From: Mycobacterium aquaticum
GTDB lineage: Bacteria; Actinomycetota; Actinomycetes; Mycobacteriales; Mycobacteriaceae
Assembly (NCBI RefSeq): GCF_002086485.1
Contig: NZ_MVHF01000065.1
Coordinates: 1 to 36,588 of the forward strand
DNA length: 36,588 bases
Reading direction: 5' to 3'
The notes beneath the pieces were generated by a model. The model saw only the letters and a program-made list of their open reading frames with translations. It ran no database searches and was not told the origin of the DNA. This document shows, one piece after another, positions 1 through 7,698 of this stretch (position 1 is the first letter of the stretch; every line of letters starts with the position of its first letter). The position numbers and the translations under genes were made by a program.

Positions 1-71
1 TGCCCCAGATTCAATGAGAAAGACACGCGGTTGCCCCACATTCAATGAGAATGCCCCAACATCAATGAGAA
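1..71. repeat. Three 20-bp direct repeats, likely end of an IS21-like element
   Basis: Three near-identical 20-bp units start at 1, 32 and 52. Each begins TGCCCC and ends TCAATGAGAA, with only 2-3 differences between copies. Closely spaced multiple terminal repeats are typical of IS21-family (istA/istB) elements. No transposase is in the window, so the body of the element would lie to the left. Assignment to IS21 is inference from repeat architecture alone. Confidence 0.5.
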
Positions 72-145
72 CGGTCACATGTCTCGTACCACGTCCCGGC
101 GGCTACAGAAAGCGGCGCGATCGGCTCGGCGATTCGCCTGCGCAA

Positions 146-176
146 CAACACTATTCGTCACGGTGACGAAATGTTG
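146..176 (-). terminator. Hairpin downstream of the toxin gene
   Basis: TTCGTCAC (154-161) and GTGACGAA (163-170) form a perfect 8-bp inverted repeat around one base. CAACA (146-150) and TGTTG (172-176) extend it after a short bulge. It lies 18 bp beyond the stop of the minus-strand toxin gene, so it is probably the terminator of the TA operon. There is no clear U-run, which is common for mycobacterial terminators. Confidence 0.5.
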
Positions 177-193
177 CCGTGTGCTCGCATTGA

Positions 194-472
194 TCAGGTT
201 GGGCGGTAGATGTGCGCCCGGTGCTCAACACGACCGATCAGCAGCGCGTGGTCGTCGTCGAGGATGCGGAAGGTGACGCGATAGTCGCCTCGCCGGGCGA
301 CGCGCCAGCCGGCCAGCTCGTGGCGCAGCGCCTTCGACACTCGGTGCGGGTCTGTCGGCAGTGTCGCGGTGATGAATTCGGCGATCGCGGCCGCGACTCT
401 GTGCGGAAGCCAATCGAGTGCGCGAACCGCGCCGGGAGCCAGTCGGACTGACCAGGGCTGGTCGTCGCTCAC
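194..472 (-). CDS. RelE/ParE-family toxin of a type II TA system
   Basis: This 92-residue protein has the size and pattern of RelE-type mRNA interferases, which cut mRNA on the ribosome and are held inactive by a cognate antitoxin. It shows the RelE/RelG layout: an N-terminal strand (WSVRLAPGAVRAL), helices with LP.RV..AI.EF, a conserved KALRHELAGWRVARRGDYR segment (residues about 47-65) with the basic residues expected at the catalytic surface, and a terminal strand ending HRAHIYRPT. It resembles mycobacterial RelG. The start overlaps the antitoxin stop by 4 bp (ATGA), the usual antitoxin-toxin coupling. Nothing suggests it is broken. Activity is inferred from family membership. Confidence 0.85.
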   Translation of the reverse strand: MSDDQPWSVRLAPGAVRALDWLPHRVAAAIAEFITATLPTDPHRVSKALRHELAGWRVARRGDYRVTFRILDDDHALLIGRVEHRAHIYRPT

Positions 473-738
473 GAGAGGCCGTAGCGCTTACGCAAGTCCT
501 CGCCGGTGATGGTGTTGCCGGCGGCGTAGTCGGCGTCGGATTGGTTGAGTTCGTCGACGTGCCCCGGGGCACGCAGTGCATGCAGGGTTTCGTTGAGCGA
601 GTCGAGGTCGTCGGCGGACATCAGTACCGCGGCGACACGGCCGTGCCGGGTGATGCGGATGATCTCGTGCGTGCTGTCGGCCTCGTCGACCAGCGCGGAA
701 AGCTTGTCCTTGGCTTCACTGAGCGGTACCGTCTTCAT
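469..738 (-). CDS. Phd/YefM-type antitoxin (RelF-like)
   Basis: This 89-residue antitoxin is encoded directly before the toxin. The N-terminal half (KTVPLSEAKDKLSALVDEA, then ITRHGRVAAVLMSADD) is the Phd/YefM DNA-binding fold, with the characteristic 'sea.kl..lv' and 'it..G.paavl' patterns. The acidic C-terminal third (residues about 55-89) would wrap the toxin. The layout matches mycobacterial RelF. The ATG sits 7 nt after a good -10 hexamer with no Shine-Dalgarno sequence, so the transcript is probably leaderless. The family normally represses its own promoter, and an inverted repeat lies just upstream. Confidence 0.85.
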   Translation of the reverse strand: MKTVPLSEAKDKLSALVDEADSTHEIIRITRHGRVAAVLMSADDLDSLNETLHALRAPGHVDELNQSDADYAAGNTITGEDLRKRYGLS

Positions 739-744
739 AGTTCG

Positions 745-798
745 ATACTAGCCGAAACTCTAGCCTGTCAATAGCTTACCTTTTGGCCGATAAGCTAT
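745..798 (-). promoter_or_regulatory. Leaderless TA promoter and palindromic operator
   Basis: On the minus strand a TTGACA (766-771) is followed after 15 nt by TAGTAT (745-750), and the antitoxin ATG begins 7 nt further on, where the transcript should start. A perfect 8-bp inverted repeat, ATAGCTTA (771-778) and TAAGCTAT (791-798), abuts the -35 box and is a plausible site for antitoxin autoregulation. The hexamers and repeat are read directly; the regulatory role is inferred. Confidence 0.6.
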
Positions 799-970
799 CT
801 TATGTCAGGTAAACCACTGCATATTGCATCAGATGAATCATTGCCCGCCCTCCTGTTGTTGCCGCCGGCGAGAGTTGGCGGTTTTCGTCGCAATGTGTCT
901 GACGGTCCAGTTCCCATACGAGTACAGTTCGCGGCAACTGGGAGCCTTTGCTGTCGAGGAGGTCAACGCC

Positions 971-1474
971 ATGTCCGCAGGTGTCAAGTGTGTTGTGATG
1001 TGGTTCTTGGCGGTCTGCGTCCCGGTGTCGATCCCGTTTGCCGTCGTGGTGGCCGTCGGAGTATTGAGCAGCTGCTTCAGCCTTCTTCTGTCCGAAACGC
1101 TGTACTTGCCGCTGTTTGAAAGGCTGACGGGTTTAGGGCAGCTGTTACCCACTGGACTTGCACTTCTGTACGCGGGATCGAAGGATCTCTTTTCGGCTGA
1201 CGCGCCGGCGCGATCAACCCCGAAAGGTAAGGCGCTCTATGGCGTTACTTGGTTTTTCGCAGCCATCGTGCTCGTGGTTGTGACAATGATTCAATTAACG
1301 GTGCTGCAGAAGCACGGGTCCGTGCCTTACGACACCCAGCAGGTGATGGCATGGATCTCGCTACTCATCTTTGCCATTTGCGCCGTAATCGCGTTCACGA
1401 ACATCTACTTGTCAACGCCCGTGCCCACGCCCGCGTCGGCACCTGCATCCGCTGATCAAGCGGTAACCGCATGA
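971..1474 (+). CDS. Small integral membrane protein, unknown function
   Basis: A 167-residue protein with three or four hydrophobic segments: residues about 8-40, possibly 51-68, 88-112 and 126-147. A Pro/Ala-rich tail follows. No family was recognised. The ATG at 971 is chosen because GAGGAGG lies 9 nt upstream; the frame stays open to 824, but that stretch does not look coding. The stop overlaps the start of the next gene by 4 bp (ATGA), so the two are translationally coupled. The protein may therefore work at the membrane with the anchored biotinyl-domain protein encoded next. That partnership is inference from gene order only. Confidence 0.7.
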   Translation: MSAGVKCVVMWFLAVCVPVSIPFAVVVAVGVLSSCFSLLLSETLYLPLFERLTGLGQLLPTGLALLYAGSKDLFSADAPARSTPKGKALYGVTWFFAAIVLVVVTMIQLTVLQKHGSVPYDTQQVMAWISLLIFAICAVIAFTNIYLSTPVPTPASAPASADQAVTA

Positions 1475-2163
1475 GCGAAGCCCTAGTCATGACGTGCGTT
1501 GCGGCCGTACTGGCGGGCATTGCCATCATTGTGATGCAAGTTCCCCTCGTCAGAGACAAACACCGCCAGTTAGTCGACTCGAAATCGGTGGCGGGTACCG
1601 CAGGCTCGACAGAGTCGCCCCACAGCACAGGTAATTTAGCCGGTACGTCATCCGAGCCTCTACAGGCTGGCGAGGGCTCCCCTAGCGTCAAACACCACCC
1701 GGTGGATAGCCATGATCCGGTAACTGAACTGGACGCGGTCGCAGTAGGCACTCCCCACGCGCCACCGCGGAGCGGTACCGATGTGCCGCACGATGAGGCC
1801 GGATGGACAGTAGTTGTTGAGGTGGGCGGCCGCAGAGTTCCGGTCACCTTCCCCGACGGTCCTCCTGTTCTCAACACTCAGGGGCACAACGTTATTCGCC
1901 GAAAGCCGAGACCCCGCAAGCGCGCCGCGAGCGGCGGCGCCGCGGCATCGGGTGACTCGGTGACCGCACCGATGCAGGGCACCGTGGTCAAGGTGGCCGT
2001 CGAAGAGGGCCAGGACGTGGCCGCCGGTGACCTCGTCGTTGTCCTGGAGGCCATGAAGATGGAGAACCCGGTCATCGCCCACAAGGACGGCGTCATCACC
2101 GGCCTGGCCGTCGAGGCCGGTGCCTCCATCACTCAGGGCACAGTGATTGCCGAGATCAAGTAG
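1471..2163 (+). CDS. Membrane-anchored orphan biotinyl (BCCP) domain protein
   Basis: A 230-residue protein in three parts. Residues 4-26 are one hydrophobic anchor. Residues about 30-115 are a low-complexity polar linker. Residues about 150-230 form a complete biotinyl domain with the biotinylation motif EAMKMENPV and acceptor Lys196. Residues 116-230, including a basic RRKPRPRKR linker, closely resemble the C-terminal end of mycobacterial acyl-CoA carboxylase alpha subunits such as AccA3. The biotin-carboxylase domain that normally precedes it is absent. The last 260 bp are more GC-rich and codon-biased than the first 400 bp, which suggests that a copied carboxylase end was joined to an unrelated membrane anchor. 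It should be biotinylated by BirA; its role is unknown. It overlaps the upstream gene by 4 bp. Confidence 0.8.
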   Translation: MSEALVMTCVAAVLAGIAIIVMQVPLVRDKHRQLVDSKSVAGTAGSTESPHSTGNLAGTSSEPLQAGEGSPSVKHHPVDSHDPVTELDAVAVGTPHAPPRSGTDVPHDEAGWTVVVEVGGRRVPVTFPDGPPVLNTQGHNVIRRKPRPRKRAASGGAAASGDSVTAPMQGTVVKVAVEEGQDVAAGDLVVVLEAMKMENPVIAHKDGVITGLAVEAGASITQGTVIAEIK

Positions 2164-2421
2164 CAAAATAGGACGCTCGCTGGGGGGCCGAGACCACCGA
2201 ATTATGCCAGTCGTGCCGTCTGCCGCAGATCGGGCGATGCCTGTCGCCTGAACCCACACAGCTTCAGGCGCTTCCCCTTGGCCCGTGTTCCGAATATGGA
2301 ACAAGGCTATCCCCCGGGTGCGCCGAAATGAAGCACACTGGGCCACACTCCGTTAAGAGTCACTTAACACTGTTGGTTAGCGACCATTGACGGTCCGTCG
2401 ACCCGGGGTCATGCTGGGTCT

Positions 2422-3018
2422 GTGGCTGGCCGGCCGGGCTCCTTGGAAGCCGCCGTGGTTAGGGATGCCCTCAATGCCGCTGTGGGCCACGATGAATGGG
2501 ACCTGTGGCGCCACCGCACCGAACCGGTCAACGTCATCGCGCACCCCGAACGGATCCTGTTCGATATGGATTCGTCTGCGTGGTTCGACGAATTCGACGC
2601 CGCCGAGACTGAACTGCAACGCCGGGATAACGCGGTCAGACCCAGCTATACGTACAGCTACTCTGGCCACGAGCTCACCGAGAGAATGCGGGGGTACTAC
2701 ACCGATCTGGGCGTCGGGATCGTCGACGGTCCTCCCCCACCACTGCCAACGGTCGAGGTGGCGAGAATCGATTCCAGCATCCCCAAGAGGGAACCGTATT
2801 GGTCACGCGAGTTGGAGCGCGCTTGGCCCGTTATCAAGGAGTTGGCGAGCGCTCTATGCGTCGGACTTGACAGCGCAGAACCCGAGTCCGGTCCGGGGAC
2901 GGAGTTACCGGCCAACCGCGATCGCACAATGAACCGCTCCAAGATGGCGGACACCGACGTCATGGCGTTGGTGCAGCCCCTGCTCGAAGGGCTGGGAGCC
3001 TGGCGCTACATCGCATAG
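2422..3018 (+). CDS. Hypothetical protein
   Basis: A 198-residue soluble protein with no recognised domain. It is rich in charged and aromatic residues, with a Pro run (DGPPPPLP) near residue 103 and no signal peptide or membrane segment. GTG at 2422 is the first start in the frame; no convincing ribosome binding site precedes it, so the true start could be downstream. The codon pattern looks coding over most of its length. Its 3' end overlaps the open end of the convergent minus-strand frame by 59 bp, so one of the two probably ends in decayed sequence. No function is proposed. Confidence 0.45.
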   Translation: MAGRPGSLEAAVVRDALNAAVGHDEWDLWRHRTEPVNVIAHPERILFDMDSSAWFDEFDAAETELQRRDNAVRPSYTYSYSGHELTERMRGYYTDLGVGIVDGPPPPLPTVEVARIDSSIPKREPYWSRELERAWPVIKELASALCVGLDSAEPESGPGTELPANRDRTMNRSKMADTDVMALVQPLLEGLGAWRYIA

Positions 3019-3754
3019 GTGAATCTCCCGCACGGCCAGCGGTTTCGCGCCGGGGCCCGGCCCGTCTGGGCTCTGAGCGCGATTGCGCGCGAAGGGAACC
3101 GAGGGAGAGCCGAAGCGACTCCCCCACCGCGGCGGGCGGCTTACTTCTGCTTCTTGCCTGGTCCGGACTGACGGGCAGGTAGGCGTCAAGCGCGGCCGCG
3201 ACCAACTCACTGCGGTTGGTTTCCCGCGCGCCCGGGCGCGGCGCTCGAATCTGCTTAGTCGACCAGTCTTGCAATGTCTTCATGACCTTGAGCTCACCCT
3301 TCGTGGGCCGACTCCGCAGCGGCAGCGGCGTTTCGGATCCCGAGTCGCCCGGCGCATCGCGCCACGGAAAGAGGTCGCCGGGGTTGGGGCCTACCCCCCG
3401 AGCAAGGATGAGCGCCGGCAGCTCGTGTGCATGCTTCCGCGGAGCGTTCAACACGACGGCAGCGTGGCTGGGAGCTTTCGACCTGGCTTTGTCGAATCGC
3501 GCAACGATCGATTCCGGGATGTACTGCCCTGCGTCCCGGGCCTCACGGCATCGGGCGCTCCAAGCCGATGGACGCCCATCGGCGCACTGGCTGCGTGAGT
3601 TGTCCTCGCCGATAGCGAGGTACCTGTTCTCCAGTGCGATGTCAGCAATCCCGGAAAAGGTGGCCCGACGATCATCCCGGCATCGCTGCCAGGATGATCT
3701 TGGTTTCGGAAGGTTCCTGACGCCATCTGATGGCGTGCTCATGATCGGCGTCAA
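2960..3754 (-). CDS. Plasmid-type hypothetical protein, possible ribbon-helix-helix, partly degenerate
   Basis: The central part of this 264-codon frame looks like real protein. It runs from a segment reading GQYIPESIVARFDKARSK (residues about 77-94) to GARETNRSELVAAALDAYLP (about 174-193). The latter resembles the C-terminal ribbon-helix-helix segment of small proteins encoded beside ParA on actinobacterial plasmids. The first ~70 and last ~70 residues are low-quality, Arg/Ser-rich sequence that could be read-through. The real gene may thus be about 120-150 codons, with the frame eroded at both ends. No ParA gene is nearby. A palindromic site (3778-3791) lies 23 bp upstream of the annotated ATG. 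The RHH assignment is by resemblance only. Confidence 0.4.
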   Translation of the reverse strand: MTPIMSTPSDGVRNLPKPRSSWQRCRDDRRATFSGIADIALENRYLAIGEDNSRSQCADGRPSAWSARCREARDAGQYIPESIVARFDKARSKAPSHAAVVLNAPRKHAHELPALILARGVGPNPGDLFPWRDAPGDSGSETPLPLRSRPTKGELKVMKTLQDWSTKQIRAPRPGARETNRSELVAAALDAYLPVSPDQARSRSKPPAAVGESLRLSLGSLRAQSRSEPRRAGPRRETAGRAGDSPMRCSARLPALRAGAAPTP

Positions 3755-3777
3755 CCGAACTGCGTGATCCTGTTGTA

Positions 3778-3791
3778 AACAAGCGCTCAGT
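3778..3791. promoter_or_regulatory. Operator-like site A (AACAAGCGCTCAGT)
   Basis: This 14-mer matches the recurrent near-palindrome ACTAAGCGCTTAGT at 11 of 14 positions. The flank GTAACGTAC (3789-3797) is repeated, on the opposite strand, beside site D (14317-14325). It lies just upstream of the minus-strand plasmid-type gene. The regulator is not known; a TetR protein is inferred. Confidence 0.5.
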
Positions 3792-3797
3792 AACGTA

Positions 3798-4600
3798 CCG
3801 TCTCCAACGTGGTTCCCATCACATTGCCGCGTCAGGCACCGAACATCGTGCGGATGCCGATCATGGTCGGCGCAGTGTCAACGCCGCACCCATCAGCAAC
3901 TCACGGGTCCGATGGGCACATCGTTTCCCGGAATCCAATGCGAATCCAGGCCAGCCCAAGCTCTCACCGTTCAATACCTCTCGCCAAGTCGAAGTTGTTG
4001 ACGGCGATGGTCGAACGCTCACTGGCAGATCGCGAAATGTCGGATCTGATCGAGCGCACACGCGGAGGATGCGCAGTGATACAGCAAAGCATTTCCAATT
4101 AGCTAGACGACGTGACACGGATGTCAACACTGATTGATTACCTGCTACCAAAAACCCAATACCCACTCGCCCACAACAGAGGCACGATGAACACCCTCTA
4201 TCCGTTCCCAATAACCACGAACCTCGTACTGACCGAGGGCTATTCGGCATGCATGAAGCGGCAACATAATCGGAATGGCGGCGAGCATCCGGGACGCAGA
4301 ACACATGCTTTTACGGTTGGCCGACCAACTCGTGACAACGGGTCCAACCTTCGGGTCGAACGGAGATGCTTGCAACCCGGGTCCTTTTGTCCCTCGAACG
4401 CTCCCCCACGCTCATTTGACGAGTTGCTGGCCAAAGCTCCTATACCGCTCGGCGATTATCCGACGAGAGACCGGACCAACCTGACTCATAAGCGACAGAC
4501 ATGGAAGGTATGCAAAGAGATTCAGCTGCACAAACCTCCCAGGAGATGGCCAAGCCCCGTCTTTTTTTCCCGTATCTCTTCAACATCTGCAAGGAATGAA
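3798..4600. other. Intergenic stretch with no convincing gene
   Basis: About 800 bp of comparatively AT-rich sequence before the porin gene. Open frames on both strands (for example 3809-4102, and the upstream extension of the porin frame from 4112) lack ribosome binding sites, have atypical codon use and match nothing recognised. A T-run (CTTTTTTTCCC, 4561-4571) sits shortly before the porin ribosome binding site. The stretch could hold the porin promoter and decayed DNA; no specific element can be supported. Confidence 0.5.
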
Positions 4601-5239
4601 ATGAACCTTAAGACTGCTTTGGCGATTGTTGCGGCCGCGGTGGTGGCAGCGGGCCTGTCCAACGGGCCAACCGCGAAGGCGGAACCTGTGGCAATGAACG
4701 AGCAGGCCCATCAAAAGGTGTCGTCTGACGGTTGGCGTCTGAATATCAATATTACCGGTGAAACGGTGAACTCGGTTCCTAATCTCGCGGCCGCTGCCAA
4801 TTCCCGAGAGGGCTTTGTCACCGCCACAGCGACGGCAACAGCAAGCGGCGGCGCGAATCCGATCACTGACAGCCTCTTCATCCTCGGCTATCAATTGGGG
4901 TGCCAGTCCGACGTGTCGGCTGGTCTGAACCTCGGTGGAACGGGCGGGCTTGGCATCGGTGGCAGCTTTACCCCCGGCGCGGCTCCCAGCATCGGTCCGT
5001 CGGCTGGTATCGGTGGGTTTGTCCAGACGATTGTTCAGCCGGGTGTCATTGTGGACCTACCCATGACCAATATGGCTCTCAGCCCGTCTGGTAACGCAAG
5101 CCTGAGTATCGACAACCTGCATATCAAGGCAGACGCTTGTGGCGGTGATGTCACAGTGCGTTCATATGCCTACCTACGCATCTCGACTGAGGCAAGCCAC
5201 ACGTCCTTCGCCATCTACGGCGACCCAATCAAGATCTAG
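4601..5239 (+). CDS. MspA-family porin
   Basis: A 212-residue exported protein. MspA-type porins form octameric channels through the mycobacterial outer membrane and admit small hydrophilic solutes. Residues 1-27 are a signal peptide (MNLKTALAIV..., hydrophobic core, cleavage after AKA). The mature part carries the family pattern: W.LNI..E near residue 50, an ILGYQLGCQSDVSAGLN core (about 104-120), a Gly-rich loop, IVQPGVIVDLP, SI.NLHI.ADACGGDVTVRSYAYL, and the terminal YGDP tail. ATG 4601 is chosen because AAGGA lies 5 nt upstream and a signal peptide begins there. The secreted-protein gene 33 bp downstream is probably co-transcribed. Confidence 0.85.
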   Translation: MNLKTALAIVAAAVVAAGLSNGPTAKAEPVAMNEQAHQKVSSDGWRLNINITGETVNSVPNLAAAANSREGFVTATATATASGGANPITDSLFILGYQLGCQSDVSAGLNLGGTGGLGIGGSFTPGAAPSIGPSAGIGGFVQTIVQPGVIVDLPMTNMALSPSGNASLSIDNLHIKADACGGDVTVRSYAYLRISTEASHTSFAIYGDPIKI

Positions 5240-5272
5240 CGCACAATGGATTGAAAGGGAAGTGAAACTAAT

Positions 5273-5839
5273 ATGAAAGCGATGATTCGACGCTGTGTGG
5301 TTTCGGGTGCCGCAGCATTCGCCTTGATGCCCCTCGGGACTGCAATCTCCAACGCCTATCCCGACCCCTACATACCTACTTGGCCAGGCGTGCCTTCGAC
5401 ACCGCCGTATCCTGGCGCATATTCGGACGGATACTACGCTGGGTACACCTATCCGCAGGCCTATACCGATACGCGCGGTGTCAGGACCGGTGCCGTGACG
5501 GCTGATCCCATGTCGACCAGTATTTCAATGCCTGGTACTAAGCCGGGCGCTGCGATTCCTAATATGCTGTATTGGTTCACCAACGCCAATGCACGGTATG
5601 GGATTCAGGGCGGTGTCACAGCGCCGGATGTGTCTCATGATGGGTACCTGCCAGGAATGGTGGCCAACGGAGGTGCAAGGCAAACTGGGTTGGCGGAGAG
5701 CCCTACCGGAATGCCGGCCGAGGGGGGTTCGTCGGCATCGGCGCCCGAGGTGACAGATCCAGCTCCTGCGACGCATCCCCAACTTGAGCAGCCCGGGACC
5801 GCAACGCTTGAGGCAGGGCACGACGCGGAGTCACATTGA
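5273..5839 (+). CDS. Secreted Tyr/Pro-rich protein of unknown function
   Basis: A 188-residue exported protein. Residues 1-28 are a signal peptide (MKAMIRRCVV..., cleavage near SNA-YPD). The mature N-terminus (residues 29-65) is extremely rich in Tyr, Pro and Gly, with repeated YP/YPG/YxG units. A middle segment around NMLYWFTNANARYGIQGG follows, then a disordered Ala/Pro/Glu/Thr tail. No known domain was recognised. GGGAAG is placed suitably before the ATG. It follows the MspA-family gene by 33 bp on the same strand, so it may be a porin partner or another envelope protein; that is inferred from gene order. Confidence 0.65.
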   Translation: MKAMIRRCVVSGAAAFALMPLGTAISNAYPDPYIPTWPGVPSTPPYPGAYSDGYYAGYTYPQAYTDTRGVRTGAVTADPMSTSISMPGTKPGAAIPNMLYWFTNANARYGIQGGVTAPDVSHDGYLPGMVANGGARQTGLAESPTGMPAEGGSSASAPEVTDPAPATHPQLEQPGTATLEAGHDAESH

Positions 5840-6076
5840 CCTCGGTGCCGGTTAGGACGTCGCCTCGGTCGGCTCATGCGCCATCCAATCGAGGCGGCTT
5901 CCGATTTTCGTTGGCCTCCTGAGATGTGTAGCGGCGTATATCTCGGTGGACGAGCAGAGTGCGCCGAGAGCCTCAATAGACGGCAACCTAGGGACGCCTC
6001 TCCGCCCCCCGCTCGTGCCACCTAGGGACCGGCGGCCATTAATCTGACGCATCAACACTTGCTAAGGATCACCCGA

Positions 6077-6592
6077 ATGTACTCTCGCCGTTACCGATTG
6101 CGATCCTTTCTCGTCACCGCGTTGTATGCCGCATCGCTGGCAGTCGCAGTCGCTCCGTCCACCGCTCTCGCTAACGCACTCCCTGAGACCGATACGAGAT
6201 GCTCAGACCAGATCAACGACTACGAAAGTGACCGTCGCCCACCGGTGCAAACCAACGAGACCGGCGAACAGGGCGACCGATGCGCCACTGCCGCGCCCGC
6301 AGCTGAATATGGTGGATCAAACGAGATACCTGGAGTAACGGAAGGGGTCGCGACCGGCCAGCCATGCAAAAGCGTCGACAAGTACGTTTACGGACGTACC
6401 GTAGGCGGCCAGTGGATGAAATGCGAACGTGATGGAAATAGCGGAGGAATATGGGGGCCTACGGCGAGGGTGATCGGTACGTGGGCACCTGGGTCGCCTT
6501 GTGAAACCTTGACAGGCATGGCTGGCCAAGGACCGGACGGTCTGCCACTGGTCTGCGGTGATGACGAGCAATGGATTGCGACGGAACCGTGA
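6077..6592 (+). CDS. Secreted Cys-containing protein of unknown function
   Basis: A 171-residue protein with a basic N-terminus, a hydrophobic segment and an ALA cleavage site around residue 33, so it is probably exported. The mature part has six cysteines, in the contexts TRCSD, DRCAT, QPCKS, MKCER, SPCET and LVCGD, which could form disulfides outside the cytoplasm. Two short parallel blocks, each ending in a W/C-containing strand (GGQWMKC and GLPLVCGDDEQW), hint at an internal duplication. ATG 6077 is preferred over TTG 6059 because AAGGAT lies 7 nt upstream. An IS3 copy begins right after the stop codon. Function unknown. Confidence 0.65.
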   Translation: MYSRRYRLRSFLVTALYAASLAVAVAPSTALANALPETDTRCSDQINDYESDRRPPVQTNETGEQGDRCATAAPAAEYGGSNEIPGVTEGVATGQPCKSVDKYVYGRTVGGQWMKCERDGNSGGIWGPTARVIGTWAPGSPCETLTGMAGQGPDGLPLVCGDDEQWIATEP

Positions 6593-6599
6593 ACTGCGC

Positions 6600-7472
6600 C
6601 GACCGACTGAGGGTGACCCATTTGGTGGTCCAGTCGCTACGCGGCTTGGGTTGGTGGGTCGTGGGCCACTGTAGGGCGACCTCGGCTGGGCTGAGTCCGC
6701 GGTGGGCCGAATGCGGTCGGTTGACGTTGTAGTCGATCCTCCAATCTTCGATGATCACTCGGGCTTCCAGCAGCGAATCGAAGCGCCAGGAGTTGAGCAG
6801 CTCATCGCGCAGGCCGCCGTTGAACGATTCGATCCAGGCGTTCTGACAGGGTGATCCGGGGTCGATGAACAATGAACCGGTGCCGTTGAACCGGCAGCCA
6901 GTCGTTGACCGCGTGAGCGACGAACTCAGGCTCGTTGTCGAAGCGCACGTAGTGCGGCGCCCCATGTGGTCGACCAGTTGGTCGAGGATGTCAACGACGC
7001 CGTCGGCGTTGATAGCGCGATCGACGTAGATCGCCAGGACCTCGCGGATGAACTCGTCAATGATTTTGAGCATCTTGATAGTGCTTCCATCGGCGGTGGT
7101 GTCGAACTGAAAGTTCATCGCCCAGATCACGTTCGGCCTAAACGCGCACATCGCCCCGACCGCGGTCCCGATGCCGGTCAGGCGCTTCTTCTTGCGCCGC
7201 TGGGGAACTCGTAGTCCCTCGTCGTGCCACAGCTGGCGGACGCGTTTGTTGTTGATGTCCCAACCGGCTTTGCGGGCTGCGATCGCTGCTCGTCGCCAGC
7301 CCCAGCGGGGCCGGTCGGTGGAGAATTTCCGCAGCCAGGCCCGCAGCTCGGCTTCCTCGCCGGTGATTGTGCTGGTTGTAGGCGCATCGTGGAGCGGTGA
7401 ATGCCGACCACCGTGCAGGCTCGTCGCTCGGAGACCCCGAATCGCTCGCGCAGCACCGTCACGGCGCTGCAT
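6600..7472 (-). pseudogene. IS3-family transposase orfB, frameshifted
   Basis: Parts of an IS3 OrfB (DDE integrase-fold) can be read in different frames. The N-terminal part, VTVLRERFGVSERRACTVVG, is in one frame. Most of the rest (helical HTH_21-like segment, QRRKKKRLTG, the rve segment NVIWAMNFQFDTTADGS with the first Asp, then NAWIESFNGGLRDELLNS and NRPHSAHRGLSPAEVALQWP) is in another. Between about 6870 and 6950 the frame slips and returns, so the second catalytic Asp segment is garbled. The normal stop also seems lost, since the frame runs on into the upstream gene. The element cannot make a working transposase unless supplied in trans. Confidence 0.8.
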
Positions 7473-7474
7473 TT

Positions 7475-7654
<180 letters not shown>

Positions 7655-7677
7655 GTGTCAGATGTTCTGTGTAGGTC
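7655..7677 (+). repeat. Left terminal inverted repeat of the IS256 element
   Basis: It reads GTGTCA, four unpaired bases, then TTCTGTGTAGGTC. The matching copy is at 9117-9139 on the other strand. Confidence 0.8.
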
Positions 7678-7698
7678 CTAACGGAAGGATCGCAGGAC

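Noticed and set aside
1..71. Possible short CRISPR array
   Set aside because: Three 20-bp units are unevenly spaced (11 bp, then 0 bp) with no spacers, and no cas genes; IS end repeats fit better.
3809..4102. 97-codon plus-strand ORF
   Set aside because: No ribosome binding site, no periodicity of a real protein, and no recognisable content.
4112..4600. Upstream extension of the MspA-family frame
   Set aside because: The signal peptide and ribosome binding site place the start at 4601; the extension lacks coding character.
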